From Reclinomonas americana ATCC 50394 (lineage: Eukaryota; Jakobida; Jakobea; Jakobida), in contig PS015061.1 of assembly GCA_048213135.1 (NCBI GenBank), positions 1-28,997 of the forward strand: DNA of 28,997 bases. The letters are read 5' to 3'. The notes under the pieces are model-generated. The model did no database searches. It saw nothing but the letters and a program-made list of their open reading frames with translations, and was not told the DNA's origin. A program made the position numbers and the translations under genes. Position 1 is the stretch's first letter. Each line of letters starts with the position of its first letter. Shown in pieces: positions 1 through 9,535 of this stretch.

Positions 1-44
1 CCCCCCTGCCTGTCCCCATCCCGTCTTCCTACGTATTCTGCGCC

Positions 45-1148
45 ATGATCCCCTCCCGCCTCCTCCACCAACACACCGACTGGGTCACCTCGGTGGCCCT
101 CACCGGCGACGGTCGACACCTCGTCAGCGGAAGCGACGACTCGACAGTGCGAGTGTGGTCCCTCGCCAGCGGCCAGCCAGTGCACCAACTGTGCGGAGGA
201 CACACGCATCCTCGTCGTCGTCGTCGTGTGTTTGCGGTGGTGGTGACCGTCGATGGAGAGCACATTGTGTCGTGTGGCAGCAGCAATGAGGTGATTGTGT
301 GGTCACTGGCGACTGGCGAAGAAGTGCGACGACTGCAGGGCGGGTGTGCGGATGGCCACTTGTCGCTGGCGTTGACTCCCGACGGGCGGCAGCTGGTGGC
401 GGGAGGCGTCGACGGCAGGGTGCGTGTGTGGTCACTCGCCAGTGCAGGAGGGGAGCTAGTGGTGGACATGGAGGGGCAGAAGAATACGCTGGTGCGGTGC
501 TTGGCGGTCACGCCCGACAGCCGGCGCGTGGTGACGAGCTGGGAGAATGAAGTGGTCGCGGTGCTGTCGCTCACGAGCGGCGAGCAAGTGCAGATGCTGC
601 GCCCGAGTGCGGGTGTCGTGCAGAGTGCGGTGGTGACGGTGGACGGAGAGCACGTGGTGACGGGTAGTCGCGACAGTGTGGTGCGCGTGTGGTCTCTCGC
701 AACGGGTCGGGCAGTGAAGCGATACTTGGGGCACTGCGCGTCGGTGAGTGCGGTGGCGGTGACTCGCGATGGTCTCCTGGTGGTGTCGGGCGACGATTTC
801 GGCGATGTGCATGTGTGGTCGGTGGAGAGTGGAGACATTGTGCAGTGCCTGGAGGGTCACCGGCAGACGGTGACTGCGGTGGCGGTGTCGCCGTGCGGAC
901 AGCATGTGGTGGCGGGCGGGTACGACCGCACGGTGCGAGTGTGGTCGACGGTGCGCGGGCTGGCGGGGTGGGAGGTGGAGGTGGCGGAGGAGGTGGTGGA
1001 GATGGTGCGTGAGATGGAGGTGGAGGAGGAGGAGGAAGGGGAGGGTGATAGGAGGTGCTTGGTGGAGGTGGTGATGCGGTGTTTTGTGGTGGAGGAGGCG
1101 AGGGTGATTGCGTGGAGGTGGTGGGTGGGGGAGGGGGAGGGGAAGTGA
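45..1148 (+). CDS. WD40-repeat beta-propeller protein, seven blades (N terminus may be incomplete)
   Basis: Single open exon of 367 residues. Seven tandem WD40 repeats run from about residue 8 to 303, each with the typical pattern of a V-x-x-[VL]-x-[VL]-[TS]-x-[DG]-G strand and a closing V-x-V-W-S strand. Examples are DDSTVRVWSLASG in blade 1 and YDRTVRVWSTVRG in blade 7. Blade 2 carries a run of arginines from a CGT repeat, and blade 4 is degenerate (VVAVLSL instead of VRVWSL). WD40 propellers are protein-binding scaffolds, and no fused enzyme domain is visible, so the partner is unknown. After residue 303 the frame runs into a glutamate/valine-rich tail encoded by GGTGGAGG-type purine repeats. 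That tail may be genuine or may be read-through of an unrecognised intron. The frame is open upstream to the window edge, so ATG at 45 is only the first visible start and an upstream exon or domain could be missing. The gene converges on the TMEM184-like gene, 275 bases away. Confidence 0.85.
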   Translation: MIPSRLLHQHTDWVTSVALTGDGRHLVSGSDDSTVRVWSLASGQPVHQLCGGHTHPRRRRRVFAVVVTVDGEHIVSCGSSNEVIVWSLATGEEVRRLQGGCADGHLSLALTPDGRQLVAGGVDGRVRVWSLASAGGELVVDMEGQKNTLVRCLAVTPDSRRVVTSWENEVVAVLSLTSGEQVQMLRPSAGVVQSAVVTVDGEHVVTGSRDSVVRVWSLATGRAVKRYLGHCASVSAVAVTRDGLLVVSGDDFGDVHVWSVESGDIVQCLEGHRQTVTAVAVSPCGQHVVAGGYDRTVRVWSTVRGLAGWEVEVAEEVVEMVREMEVEEEEEGEGDRRCLVEVVMRCFVVEEARVIAWRWWVGEGEGK

Positions 1149-1422
1149 GGTGCAGCACAAGAGCGTCATTTGCAAGAGGAGTCAGTGATCAGTGGCGTAC
1201 AGTGCGCGTGCGCTCAAGAATGACAATGAAATCTCAGCGTTGGAGTACTATCTCATCTCTGGTTCGCACACCATGCGCATGTGCGTTGTACCGGTGTCTG
1301 CGAATGTGCTCGTGAACGGCAACTGGAGGGCGATCTGGAGATCTCACTGAAGGAGCTGGATATACTCTTCTGCTTCTCACATGATTGCAAAGCATTCAAT
1401 TAAACGACACCCTCCACTCCCC

Positions 1423-4400
1423 TCACAACGGACGATACCCAGCATTCTCGCCACCACTTACTCTAAACGCGGTGGCCGACGTCGGCGTCGTTCCCGGCGT
1501 TATCGTATCGGTGGACTTGTACGAGCGGCCACCCGGCGACACAATCGGCATGGCCGCCGAGTCGCGCATGCGACGCGTGCTCATCGAAATCGGCAGGGCG
1601 GCCGCGGCCTCCGGATCCAGCTCCGCGGTGCGGCCCACGCCGTCGGTGCCCGGCAGGCCCGGCAGCACGTAAATCGGCGCCGACTCCATCATGGCCACGG
1701 CGTCTTGTTCGAAGAGGTTGCCCGAGGCGTAGGGTTGCCATGGGTAGGCGTACTGGAAAAGGGAGAGTATGAGGAGAAGGAGGGAGGGAGGAGAAGGAGG
1801 TAGGGAGGAGAAGGCGGAGGGAGAAGACGCAGAGTAGGAGGGGCGACTTGTCCAACATCTGAAACCAATGACTGAACCCACGAAGTGGGTTGATTTCTTC
1901 TTGCTCCCTCTTTTCCTCAGTCCATCTGTCTCTTCGTCTGCCGGTCTCTGCACACGTAGTCTATCTGTCTATCCCGTTCTATCATTCGCGTTCTCTCTTT
2001 TTATGAGCAACGGCTGCCAGACTGTCTGCATACCTGCTCGCTTGAAATCGTGTCCCTCAATCTTACTTCTCACAGTCCACGTGCCTCTCCTTGTGTTTCT
2101 CTCTCGGAAGCGCACACCTTCCTGCTTGAGTGTACACATTTTCTCTCTGTCTTTCTTCACTTCACACACAGAGCCACTTAATTTAAAACGCGAAGACAAT
2201 CAAATCACTTCCAGCGCAGTTGGCTCTCTCTTGCTGTCTGCATGTCTGCTTAATCGGCTGTCTGCATGCTCTCATTTTCCGTTCTATCATTCTCTCCTTC
2301 TCCCTTCCTCCCCCCACTCCCTTCTCCTTTCCCCTTTCCCCCTCCCCCACGCACCAAATGCAACACCGCCACCAGCGCCATCTCAATCACAATAATAATA
2401 TTGTTGATGCTCTCGGCCTCGTCCGACTGCGCCCAATTATCCGGGTACGGCGGCGCGGCGCCCACATACACCAGTAATCTGACCAGCAGCTTTTGCCTGG
2501 GTCACCCGTCAGCACCCCACATCTCCTCTTTTGAGGAGGGGCAAGCGAACGCAACATGAATGTCACCCCAATCAGGAACTGAATGCTAAGCAGCTTGGTC
2601 GCCGGCTGGAACTGGGCCTTTTTCAAATCTATTCCGCAGATTAGAAAGGACGACAAATCTGAGGACTCGCCAGCTCAGCACTCACCAGGATTGAGAAACC
2701 GCACGAGCCCAAAGAGATACAAAACGCACACAGTGGTGCTGACGCCAATGATAATAAAGATCCACATGAAGGGCGACTCGGGCTTGAAGATGCCGTACAG
2801 GTAAAAGTGCAACGCAAAGGCGATGCACGCAAAAACACGGCACAATGGTTTGATGATGGCTGCCACGTCGGTGAGAAGCAAGGGCAATGCACAAGTAGCT
2901 GGCAAGTCGCCACGCACCGAATTGCCAAGTGGCGAAGCGGGCCTTTTCATAGAACTTGACGTCTACCCTGCTCCGACAGCAAACTGCGGCCAACGGAGTC
3001 AGTGAGGAGCGAGAGGAGAAGAAAGAGAGTCTCAATCAACGCAACAAATGGTAAAGACACTGCGTGGTGGTCGATCTCGGATCTTTTCGTGCACCAGATG
3101 CCAGCCGCCGATGCGATCGATGATAAGCCAGAAGAAGCAGAACACGACCCAGGCTGCGTGGTCGAGTGAGGCAAGGTAGGATTGGGAGAAGCAGAAAGGA
3201 GTCGAGTACCTTGATACGTGTCGCGAACCAACTCAATGTATACCAGTTGGTTTTGGAAGGCCGTGGCGAGCCAGGCGGTCACGGCGTATACACTAGCAGG
3301 GGGAAGGGGAAGGGGGGGGGGTAAGGCGGAGGGGGAAGGAGATGAGCGAGAAGAAAGAGGATGAGCAGAAACTACAAAGGGTGAGCAGCGAGAGGGAGAG
3401 AGAATACGAGACGAGGACGTGCGGGCACTGGCCTCATTCTGTGTATTTCACGACGGACGCTGTCTGCTCACTGTGCTCCCCTCTTTCCATACCGACACTC
3501 TCTGCAGAGAGAGAGGGAGGAGAGGAGGAGAGGACGAGGAGAGGAGGAGGGAGAGGACGAGTAGTAGGTACGGAAGGAGGACGGGTTACGAAGAGGAGAA
3601 GGNNNNNNNNNNNNNNNNNNNNNNNNNNNNNNNNNNNNNNNNNNNNNNNNNNNNNNNNNNNNNNNNNNNNNNNNNNNNNNNNNNNNNNNNNNNNNNNNNN
3701 NNNNTACGCGTCGTCGACGTCGTCGTACGTCGTCGTACGGCGTACGGTACGAGGAGGAGGAGGAGGAGGAGGAGGAGGAGGAGGAGGAGGAGGGGAAGGG
3801 CAGAGAGAGGAGAGAGTGACTAATGAGGCAGATCTTGCAAAAGGTGAGCAGCAAGAGTGAGAGAATACGAGACAAGGACGCGTACGCACAGGCCTTCCTC
3901 AACATCACACGCGCAGCTCTCCGTCTGTGTCATTCATCGCTGTCTGCTCACTGTGCTCCCCTCTTTCTGGTACGGGCACTTTCTGCAGAGACAGAGAGGG
4001 GAAGGGGGAGAAAGAGAATAGTAACACGACAGCCGTGAAATGCAACTATAGTTCAATGATTCAAGGAGGACAGACAAGCAAGCAGCAGCGTAGGAGAGCG
4101 AGACATCATTTGCTGAGCAGAAGAGAGTCACGGGAGGCGCAAGGGAGGCAGCAACAAGTCATGACGAACGACTCGGCGAAGGAAATGAACTGACAGAGAG
4201 GAAACGTGAGCCAGACGGATGTCAAGAGAGAGAGGGCGAGATGGAGAGTGAGGGAATTGACAGAGAGGAAAGAGAGAGGGGAGGAGGAGAGAGACGACAG
4301 AGAGGTAGAGAGAGACAGAGAAACGCGTTTTTGACAAGTGAGAAATGCATTGACTCCTGTCAGAGAGAGAGAGGGTGAGAGAGCATACAAAGAGACAAGA

Positions 4401-4661
4401 TCAGAGGGCAAGAGAGAGGAGGCGAGAGCAGCGAGAGCAAAGAAGGACTCGGGCACACTTGCGAATGCTTCAGGGGTCTCTGTGGTTACTCTCTGAAGAA
4501 TGATACAGCAAGGACAGAGAGAGAGAGAGAGAGAGAGAGAGATAAGAGAAGGCAGACAGAAAGGAGACAAGAGCAGAGACAAGAGAGACAGAGGAAGTGA
4601 ACAGGAGACGGAGAAACGCGCATTGCCCATTTGACAAGTGAGAAATGCATCAACTGCTGTC

Positions 4662-4693
<32 letters not shown>

Positions 4694-4979
4694 GGTGAGA
4701 GAGAGAGGCCTCACTCTGTGTCTGAGTGTGTGTGTGTGTGTTTCACGCAACGGAGCAAACAATATAATAACTAATGTTGGTCTTTGCAGCAGTGGAGTGC
4801 TCCAGTTCATCAAGTGTCGCACCACAGAGTACATTGTGATGGCCAGAGTCACTGTATATGTGTGTGTGAGTGAGTGAGTGAAACAAGAGAGAGTGAGTGG
4901 AGACACAAAGAGAAAGAGATTCGAAACGTAATGCAAATGAGCCCGTGACCCACAGCACATCCTTGCGCATGGTCACCAT
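1423..4979 (-). CDS. TMEM184 / OST-alpha (Solute_trans_a) family multi-pass membrane protein
   Basis: Nine exons: 4979-4928, 4851-4752, 3292-3210, 3153-3046, 2983-2918, 2859-2686, 2628-2556, 2496-2355 and 1752-1423. All phases agree and give about 375 residues. The family (TMEM184A-C, organic solute transporter alpha, plant LAZ1 and DUF300 proteins) has seven membrane segments. Hydrophobic stretches lie near residues 7-25, 43-62, 79-90, 139-160, 167-189, 206-230 and 252-266. Family landmarks are a V-Y-A-V-x-x-W segment at the exon 2/3 join, then R-D-T-Y-Q-A-W entering the third helix (compare R-E-C-Y-E-A in animals), and a late E-M-A-L-V-A-V-L-H-L helix followed by Y-A-Y-P-W. The C terminus (about 100 residues) is soluble, rich in Pro, Ser and Thr. 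The start at 4979 sits in ACCATGG and gives the short N terminus seen in plant members. Metazoan-type proteins have one more upstream helix, so a missing 5' exon is possible. Intron 2 (4751-3293) holds an assembly gap. Family members act in solute transport or membrane trafficking; the substrate here is unknown. Confidence 0.88.
3380..3990. repeat. Direct repeat flanking gap 1
   Basis: The stretch from GGTGAGCAGC at about 3380 to about 3510 recurs at about 3844-3990. Both copies share a GAGAATACGAGAC block and a 28-base block of CTGTCTGCTCACTGTGCTCC type (at about 3460 and 3941). Both end in a CTCTGCAGAGA-like sequence followed by purine-rich DNA. The copies lie within one intron and are separated by the gap, so the intron has grown by local duplication or the assembly has duplicated it. 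Confidence 0.7.
3603..3704. other. Assembly gap 1 (102 N) inside intron 2 of the TMEM184-like gene
   Basis: A run of N. The right edge is CGT/TACG-rich sequence (about 3705-3750) followed by a (GAG)n tract to about 3792. See the finding on gap edges: this edge sequence should not be treated as genomic without confirmation. Confidence 0.98.
4240..4720. repeat. 300-bp-period direct repeat and (GA)n microsatellites in TMEM184 intron 2
   Basis: TTGACAAGTGAGAAATGCAT occurs at 4331 and again at 4631. Each copy is followed by a CTGTCAGAGAGAG run. (GA)n microsatellites lie at about 4517-4541 and 4661-4690. The plus strand is strongly purine-rich, so the transcribed sense strand of this minus-strand intron is polypyrimidine. 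Confidence 0.75.
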
Positions 4980-6080
4980 GGTGAACAAGAGACACACTCA
5001 CACACACACACGCTCTCTCTCTCTCTCTCTCTCTGTTGATTGCGAGGTCGTTTCTGAACGGGACATGCAATGCATTGGTCGTGCCTCCGATGGGCTTTTT
5101 CTCCACACAGGAGCAAGCTGGAGCGCCCAGGCTACGTAGTACTAAAGGCGACGAAGGCGCGCGCACACTGCATCCACGGGAAAGGAGTACGAGTGGCGAA
5201 ATGCTGCGCAATCGTAAGCGTCCGCTATCGACGTTTCCTCTTCCCCACATGCACTGCTCCCAAGTCAACGTTACTGCGATATCAAGAGAGGAAGCAAGTC
5301 ACACGCTCCAAGCGCAGCAGCGTCGTCAAAGAGAAGACGCGTTCCGAACCGATAGCAAGGCTTCCTCACGACAAAGAGCAAGCTGCAACGACGCACAATG
5401 TGGAAAGGAGGAGAGCGGCGAACACAAAGTCGAGCAAGATGACTGTTGTGTCCTGGCTCGGACAGGAAGCCACCTGGGCGGTACGTGGTGGTGATCACGC
5501 CTGATTCGATATCCCCTTGCACGTTTTTTTCGATATCTTCTTGAGGATCGCGAGATGAGGCAGTGCAGCATCTCACCCAGTGAAATTGTGTGTACGTGAT
5601 CGACGGTGTCCAAGTGATAACTGCCTGCAGAATACGGAGAGCTGCGTTCGCCACAGTTGCAGAACGCTGCTCGACACTTACTCATTTCGACAGACTCATT
5701 TCGACAGACTCAAGGCGTCGAGTTCACCAAGCACTGAAGCTGAACTGCACGAATACAAGGAGCTCACTCTGCTGCATTCCCATTCCACGCCACTCATCTG
5801 ACTCTCCTCTGCAATCCCTCCCTTCGCCCCTCCTCCCCTTCTCCTGTTCTCTACTTTTCTTCCCCTCCCCTGTTCCCTTGTCTTCTCCCCTTCCCCTGCT
5901 CCTTCCCCTTCTCCCTATCCTCCCTTTCTCTCGCCCCCTCCTTTCCTCTCGTCTCCCCCTATTCCCCCTTCTCCTTCACCCTCCCCTCTTGCAAAACAAT
6001 ACAGTCTATTATTTCATTCTCCTCCTGCATTCACAAATGTACACCCCCCACCATTAAACAGGTTACCCCATTCTCCCCCC
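4980..6080. other. Intergenic spacer between the TMEM184-like gene and MADS gene 1; no gene called
   Basis: Holds the presumed promoter of the TMEM184-like gene (minus) and the 3' flank of MADS gene 1 (minus). A (CT)n run lies at about 5012-5034. A 14-base tandem, ACTCATTTCGACAG, is repeated twice at about 5680-5710. About 5800-5990 is almost pure pyrimidine on the plus strand. A minus-strand stretch at about 5271-5654 stays open and includes a hydrophobic segment (DFVFAALLLSTL in one frame). It has no clear domain, start or splice structure, so I do not call it a gene. Confidence 0.55.
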
Positions 6081-7223
6081 TCAATGCGACAAGCTCCACA
6101 ACGTCGTCGGCGAGTGATACGAGCGGAACGGCGACGGCGTAATCAACGACGTCGCACTCGCAATGCACGCCCAGCTCGGCGTCGTCGGCGTGCGCGGATC
6201 AAACGCAGACGCATCCGCCACCGCCAACGTCGGCGTCAGCAGCTTATTGCAGCCCCACGTCGACCGTCCCGCCGGCAATGGCGGGTGCATGGCCGTCACT
6301 GTCGGTGCAGTCGCTGTGGTCGCAGCTGTCGTGCTCGTTGTCGTTGATGCAGGTGGCGTCACCGACACGGTAACCTTGCCCTGCTCCTCATCAAAGTACG
6401 CCGACACCGCCTCGTCCTCCGTCTCCGAATCATCCGCGCTCTCGCCACTCTCCTCCGCCTCCTCCTCCAACGCCGTCACCGTCAACGTCGCCGTTGGTGT
6501 TGGTCTGCTCTCCGACGTCGAAGTCGTGGTCGTAGAAGTCGCCACGGCAGCCGCTGCAGCTGCCGTCTGCGCCCATCCCAGCATAGCCGCGGCCGCGAGC
6601 GACGGATTCGCGCCCTGCAGCACCTGCTGATGCATCGCCGCCATTTGCGCCATGTGCGCGAAGTTGAGCGCGCTAAACGCCGCCGGCGGGGCAGCCGCCG
6701 TCGCCGCGCTCGCGGCCGTTGCCGGCTGCGCAGTGACGCGTCCGAGAATGCGTTGCCGGCACGTGCGGTAGTCCTGCGAGGCCTCGTCGGCGTAGGACTC
6801 GGGAATGGTGCCGCGTCCGCGCGCGGCCGGCTTGTCGAGATCGAGGAGCTTGACGTCGGGAGAGGTGAACTCGGCGAGCAGCTTGAACATGTCCGTGGAG
6901 GAGTACTTGTACAGCTTGCCGTTGGAGCTCTTCACAAAGAGCAGCACGTCGGCGTCGCACATCTCAGTGATCTCAATCTGCACGCAAGAGAGAGGAAGGC
7001 AGTCAGCACAAGCAAAGAGGAGTGCGCACATTGTTGAGGAGACGACTCAACTGCCTTCTTGTGCAGGCCCATCTTGCGCTTCTTGAATCTGCGTGGCACA
7101 AAGAAGAGTGAGCGCCATGGCCCATTTTCCTCTCACACACACAAAGAGACACACACACCGTTGGCGCAAACGCTCTCGCTCGGCCTTCTCATCGACCGAC
7201 ATGGCAACACGTTGACGCGGCAT
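6081..7223 (-). CDS. Divergent MADS-box transcription factor (MADS gene 1)
   Basis: Three exons: 7223-7159, 7088-7052 and 6977-6081, giving 332 residues in consistent phase. The MADS domain is residues 1 to about 65. After an unusual N-terminal arm (PRQRVAMSVDEKAERERL) comes the DNA-binding helix F-K-K-R-K-M-G-L-H-K-K-A, matching the R-x-x-x-F-x-K-R-x-x-G-[LI]-x-K-K-A signature. It continues I-E-I-T-E-M-C-D-A-D-V-L-L-F-V, the core beta strand, and ends S-S-N-G-K-L-Y-K-Y-S. The IEITEMCDADV segment and GKLYKYS are closer to MEF2/type II wording than to SRF. No I/K-box coiled coil follows. Instead there is a low-complexity Ala/Thr/Ser-rich tail with an acidic patch (EEEAEESGESADDSETEDE) that could act in activation. 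MADS proteins bind A/T-rich CArG or MEF2 sites as dimers in the nucleus. The N-terminal arm is acidic where most family members are basic, so altered DNA contact is plausible. Confidence 0.88.
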
Positions 7224-7315
7224 CTTGTTCACACACGAGAAGAAAAAGTGAAGAGAAGTGTCTTTGCTCAACAAATGAGAGTCGATTGTGTGGATTGAAT
7301 GTCCGCTATCCCGCG

Positions 7316-7325
7316 CTATTTATAG
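7316..7325 (-). promoter_or_regulatory. Palindromic MEF2-type site overlapping a TATA-like box upstream of MADS gene 1
   Basis: CTATTTATAG on the plus strand fits the MEF2 consensus CTA(A/T)4TAG exactly. Read on the minus strand it is CTATAAATAG followed by GCGCGGG, a good TATA box. It lies about 93 bases upstream of the MADS gene 1 ATG, a sensible distance for a core promoter with a short 5' UTR. Whether it is a TATA box, a MADS-binding site or both cannot be told from sequence. Confidence 0.55.
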
Positions 7326-7442
7326 TGCATCGGTTTCAGACAAGCGACCCGCGCTTTTTTGTGTGTGATTTGGGCCCGGTCACCGCTCCTTGATTCAATT
7401 GGCGGTCCCAAGTGGCCCGCTGCGTGCCACGAACAGCGGTGC

Positions 7443-7640
7443 TCAAACACAACGATACAGGGCCGGTTGGTGGTTGGTGTATTGGGTGGCGAAGGGGTTG
7501 TGCGTGATTTTGAGGCCGTACGGGGGGAAGTTGAGGTGCTGGCGACGCTTATGGAAATGCCGGTGCAAGTTGATATGTGTGGGGAAGTTGAAGGTCGAGT
7601 CGCCGTGTGGGATAGGGTGGTGGATGTGCTTGGTGGGCGT
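7443..7640 (-). CDS. Unidentified C-terminal coding exon (partial gene)
   Basis: An open minus-strand stretch of 65 codons without an internal ATG, ending in TGA at 7445-7443. Codon choice strongly favours C or G in the third position (AAC, TTC, CAC, ATC, ACC), as in the firm genes here. The peptide is His/Asn/Pro-rich with a pattern such as NFPTHINLHRHFHKRR, then NFPPYGLKITHNPF and a YTNHQPALYR end. I do not recognise the family. The upstream boundary would be an acceptor at about 7641 preceded by a (GA)n run, not the pyrimidine tract seen at other acceptors, so the join is uncertain. Earlier exons may lie beyond or inside the 7935-8592 gap. An alternative end would splice at GTTGTG (7453) or GTTTGAG (7448) to an acceptor near 7420, but that intron would be only about 29-34 nt. 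The stop lies about 120 bases upstream of the MADS gene 1 TATA-like box. Confidence 0.42.
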   Translation of the reverse strand, partial: TPTKHIHHPIPHGDSTFNFPTHINLHRHFHKRRQHLNFPPYGLKITHNPFATQYTNHQPALYRCV

Positions 7641-7663
7641 CTCACACTCTCTCGCACACTCGC

Positions 7664-7775
7664 TCTCTCTCTCTCTCTCTCTCTACACGATGCATTGATC
7701 ATGATGAAGGTCGAACTTTGTGCCTTCAGTGTCGAGTCTTGAGTTGTCTGCATGCAAGCAACCCTTCATTGTGAG

Positions 7776-7858
<83 letters not shown>

Positions 7859-8721
7859 CTACTACTACTACTCGTCTCGTACGTACGTACGTACGTACGT
7901 ACGTCGTCTCGCTACGCGTCGTACGTACGTCGACNNNNNNNNNNNNNNNNNNNNNNNNNNNNNNNNNNNNNNNNNNNNNNNNNNNNNNNNNNNNNNNNNN
8001 NNNNNNNNNNNNNNNNNNNNNNNNNNNNNNNNNNNNNNNNNNNNNNNNNNNNNNNNNNNNNNNNNNNNNNNNNNNNNNNNNNNNNNNNNNNNNNNNNNNN
8101 NNNNNNNNNNNNNNNNNNNNNNNNNNNNNNNNNNNNNNNNNNNNNNNNNNNNNNNNNNNNNNNNNNNNNNNNNNNNNNNNNNNNNNNNNNNNNNNNNNNN
8201 NNNNNNNNNNNNNNNNNNNNNNNNNNNNNNNNNNNNNNNNNNNNNNNNNNNNNNNNNNNNNNNNNNNNNNNNNNNNNNNNNNNNNNNNNNNNNNNNNNNN
8301 NNNNNNNNNNNNNNNNNNNNNNNNNNNNNNNNNNNNNNNNNNNNNNNNNNNNNNNNNNNNNNNNNNNNNNNNNNNNNNNNNNNNNNNNNNNNNNNNNNNN
8401 NNNNNNNNNNNNNNNNNNNNNNNNNNNNNNNNNNNNNNNNNNNNNNNNNNNNNNNNNNNNNNNNNNNNNNNNNNNNNNNNNNNNNNNNNNNNNNNNNNNN
8501 NNNNNNNNNNNNNNNNNNNNNNNNNNNNNNNNNNNNNNNNNNNNNNNNNNNNNNNNNNNNNNNNNNNNNNNNNNNNNNNNNNNNNNNNNNNNTCGTCGTC
8601 TTCGTAGCGTACTCCTCTCGTCCCACCCTTCGGTTCGATCTGCTGTACCGTACCGATCGCCTTCGGTCCGGTACCAGCAGTGTCGTCACTGCAACGACGA
8701 ACCTTACCTACTTGTGTAGCG

Positions 8722-8801
<80 letters not shown>

Positions 8802-9062
8802 CAGAACACCATGCACTGAGGGACGTTCGAACATTGCAAACAAGTACTTTCCAGTGTCGCTCCTTGTCTCGCCCGCATGCAAGCAGCCATTCATTGTGAG
8901 CGCGCTCTAGCGCTCTCTCTCCCCTCAGTCTGTTGCGTGTGCATGAAGCACAAAAAGCGTTCAGAACAGGTCAAACTTTGAAAACAGGTGCAAGCAGTGT
9001 CGCTCCTTGTCTGCCTGCATGCAAGCGGCCCTTCACTGTGAGCACGCTCACACACACACACA

Positions 9063-9095
<33 letters not shown>

Positions 9096-9100
9096 ACCAT
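7664..9100. repeat. (CT)n/(CA)n microsatellites
   Basis: Clustered CT and CA dinucleotide runs lie at about 7664-7684, 7777-7855, 8722-8800 and 9047-9092. The order is the same each time, (CT)n then (CA)n then (CT)n or (CA)n then (CT)n, always directly before or after the same unique-looking block. The microsatellite is therefore part of a larger duplicated unit. The segment includes assembly gap 2. Confidence 0.9.
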
Positions 9101-9280
9101 GCATTGAGTGACGTTCGAACATTGCGAACAAGTGCCTGCGGCGTCGAGCCTTGTCTGACCTGCATGCAAGCAGCCACTCATTGTAAGCGCACTCTCGCAC
9201 CCTCTCTCCTCCCTTCGTTGCGTGTGCATGAAGATAAAAAAAGCGTTCAGAACAGGTCAAACTTTGAAAACAAGTGCCCT
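7685..9280. repeat. Degenerate ~290-bp direct repeats in the spacer upstream of the MFS gene
   Basis: A unit begins with an ACCATGCA(T/C)TGA block, then GACGTTCGAACATTGC, then CCTTGTCT and GCATGCAAGCAGCC. It continues CATTGTGAGCGC, GCGTGTGCATGAAG and GCGTTCAGAACAGGTCAAAC. Copies are at about 8810-8985 and 9098-9275 (ACGTTCGAAC at 8823 and 9111, spacing 288). There are partial copies at about 7685-7775 and 8990-9050. None contains an ORF worth calling, and no inverted termini or target duplications were found to suggest a specific transposon. Confidence 0.75.
7935..8592. other. Assembly gap 2 (658 N)
   Basis: A run of N following a long (CT)n tract that first becomes (TACG)n at about 7880-7934. 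The right edge is CGT/TCG-rich. It may hide exons of the unidentified minus-strand gene ending at 7443. Confidence 0.98.
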
Positions 9281-9535
9281 TGTCTCTTGCTGATCTCGTT
9301 CACTCACACTCTCCCACTCTCTCCCACACACACACGCACTCTCTCACGCACTCACTCTCTCACACTTCCCATGATCGATTGCAAAACTTCTAACTTCACA
9401 ATCACAAGTGCACAAGTGTTGCCTTGCCCCTCCTTGTCTCCCTCTCTCTCGTATTGTCACTCTCACTTCTTCTCTCTCTCTCCCTCTCTCCTACGCATTG
9501 CAATTGGTCCTGTCAGCCTGTGTCTCTTTTTTACA

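Noticed and set aside
29-838. 269-codon minus-strand open frame over the WD40 gene
   Set aside because: Shadow of the WD40 reading frame; Thr/Ser/Pro-rich with no domain.
5036-5504. Plus-strand open frames of about 150 codons
   Set aside because: No domain, no codon bias and no splice context; two frames are open equally.
7359-7742. Plus-strand 127-codon open frame
   Set aside because: Antisense to the minus-strand exon at 7443-7640, which has the better codon bias; it runs into a (CT)n tract.
7880-7934. (TACG)n as a regulatory or satellite repeat
   Set aside because: Position at a gap edge and match to a sequencing flow cycle make an artefact more likely.
8630-8700. Possible tRNA because of GGTTCGATC
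   Set aside because: No cloverleaf can be drawn around it, and it lies in the unreliable gap-edge sequence.
7720-8894. Open frames that cross gap 2, and likewise gap 3
   Set aside because: The frame is continuous only because N codons are read as X; the flanks are dinucleotide repeats.
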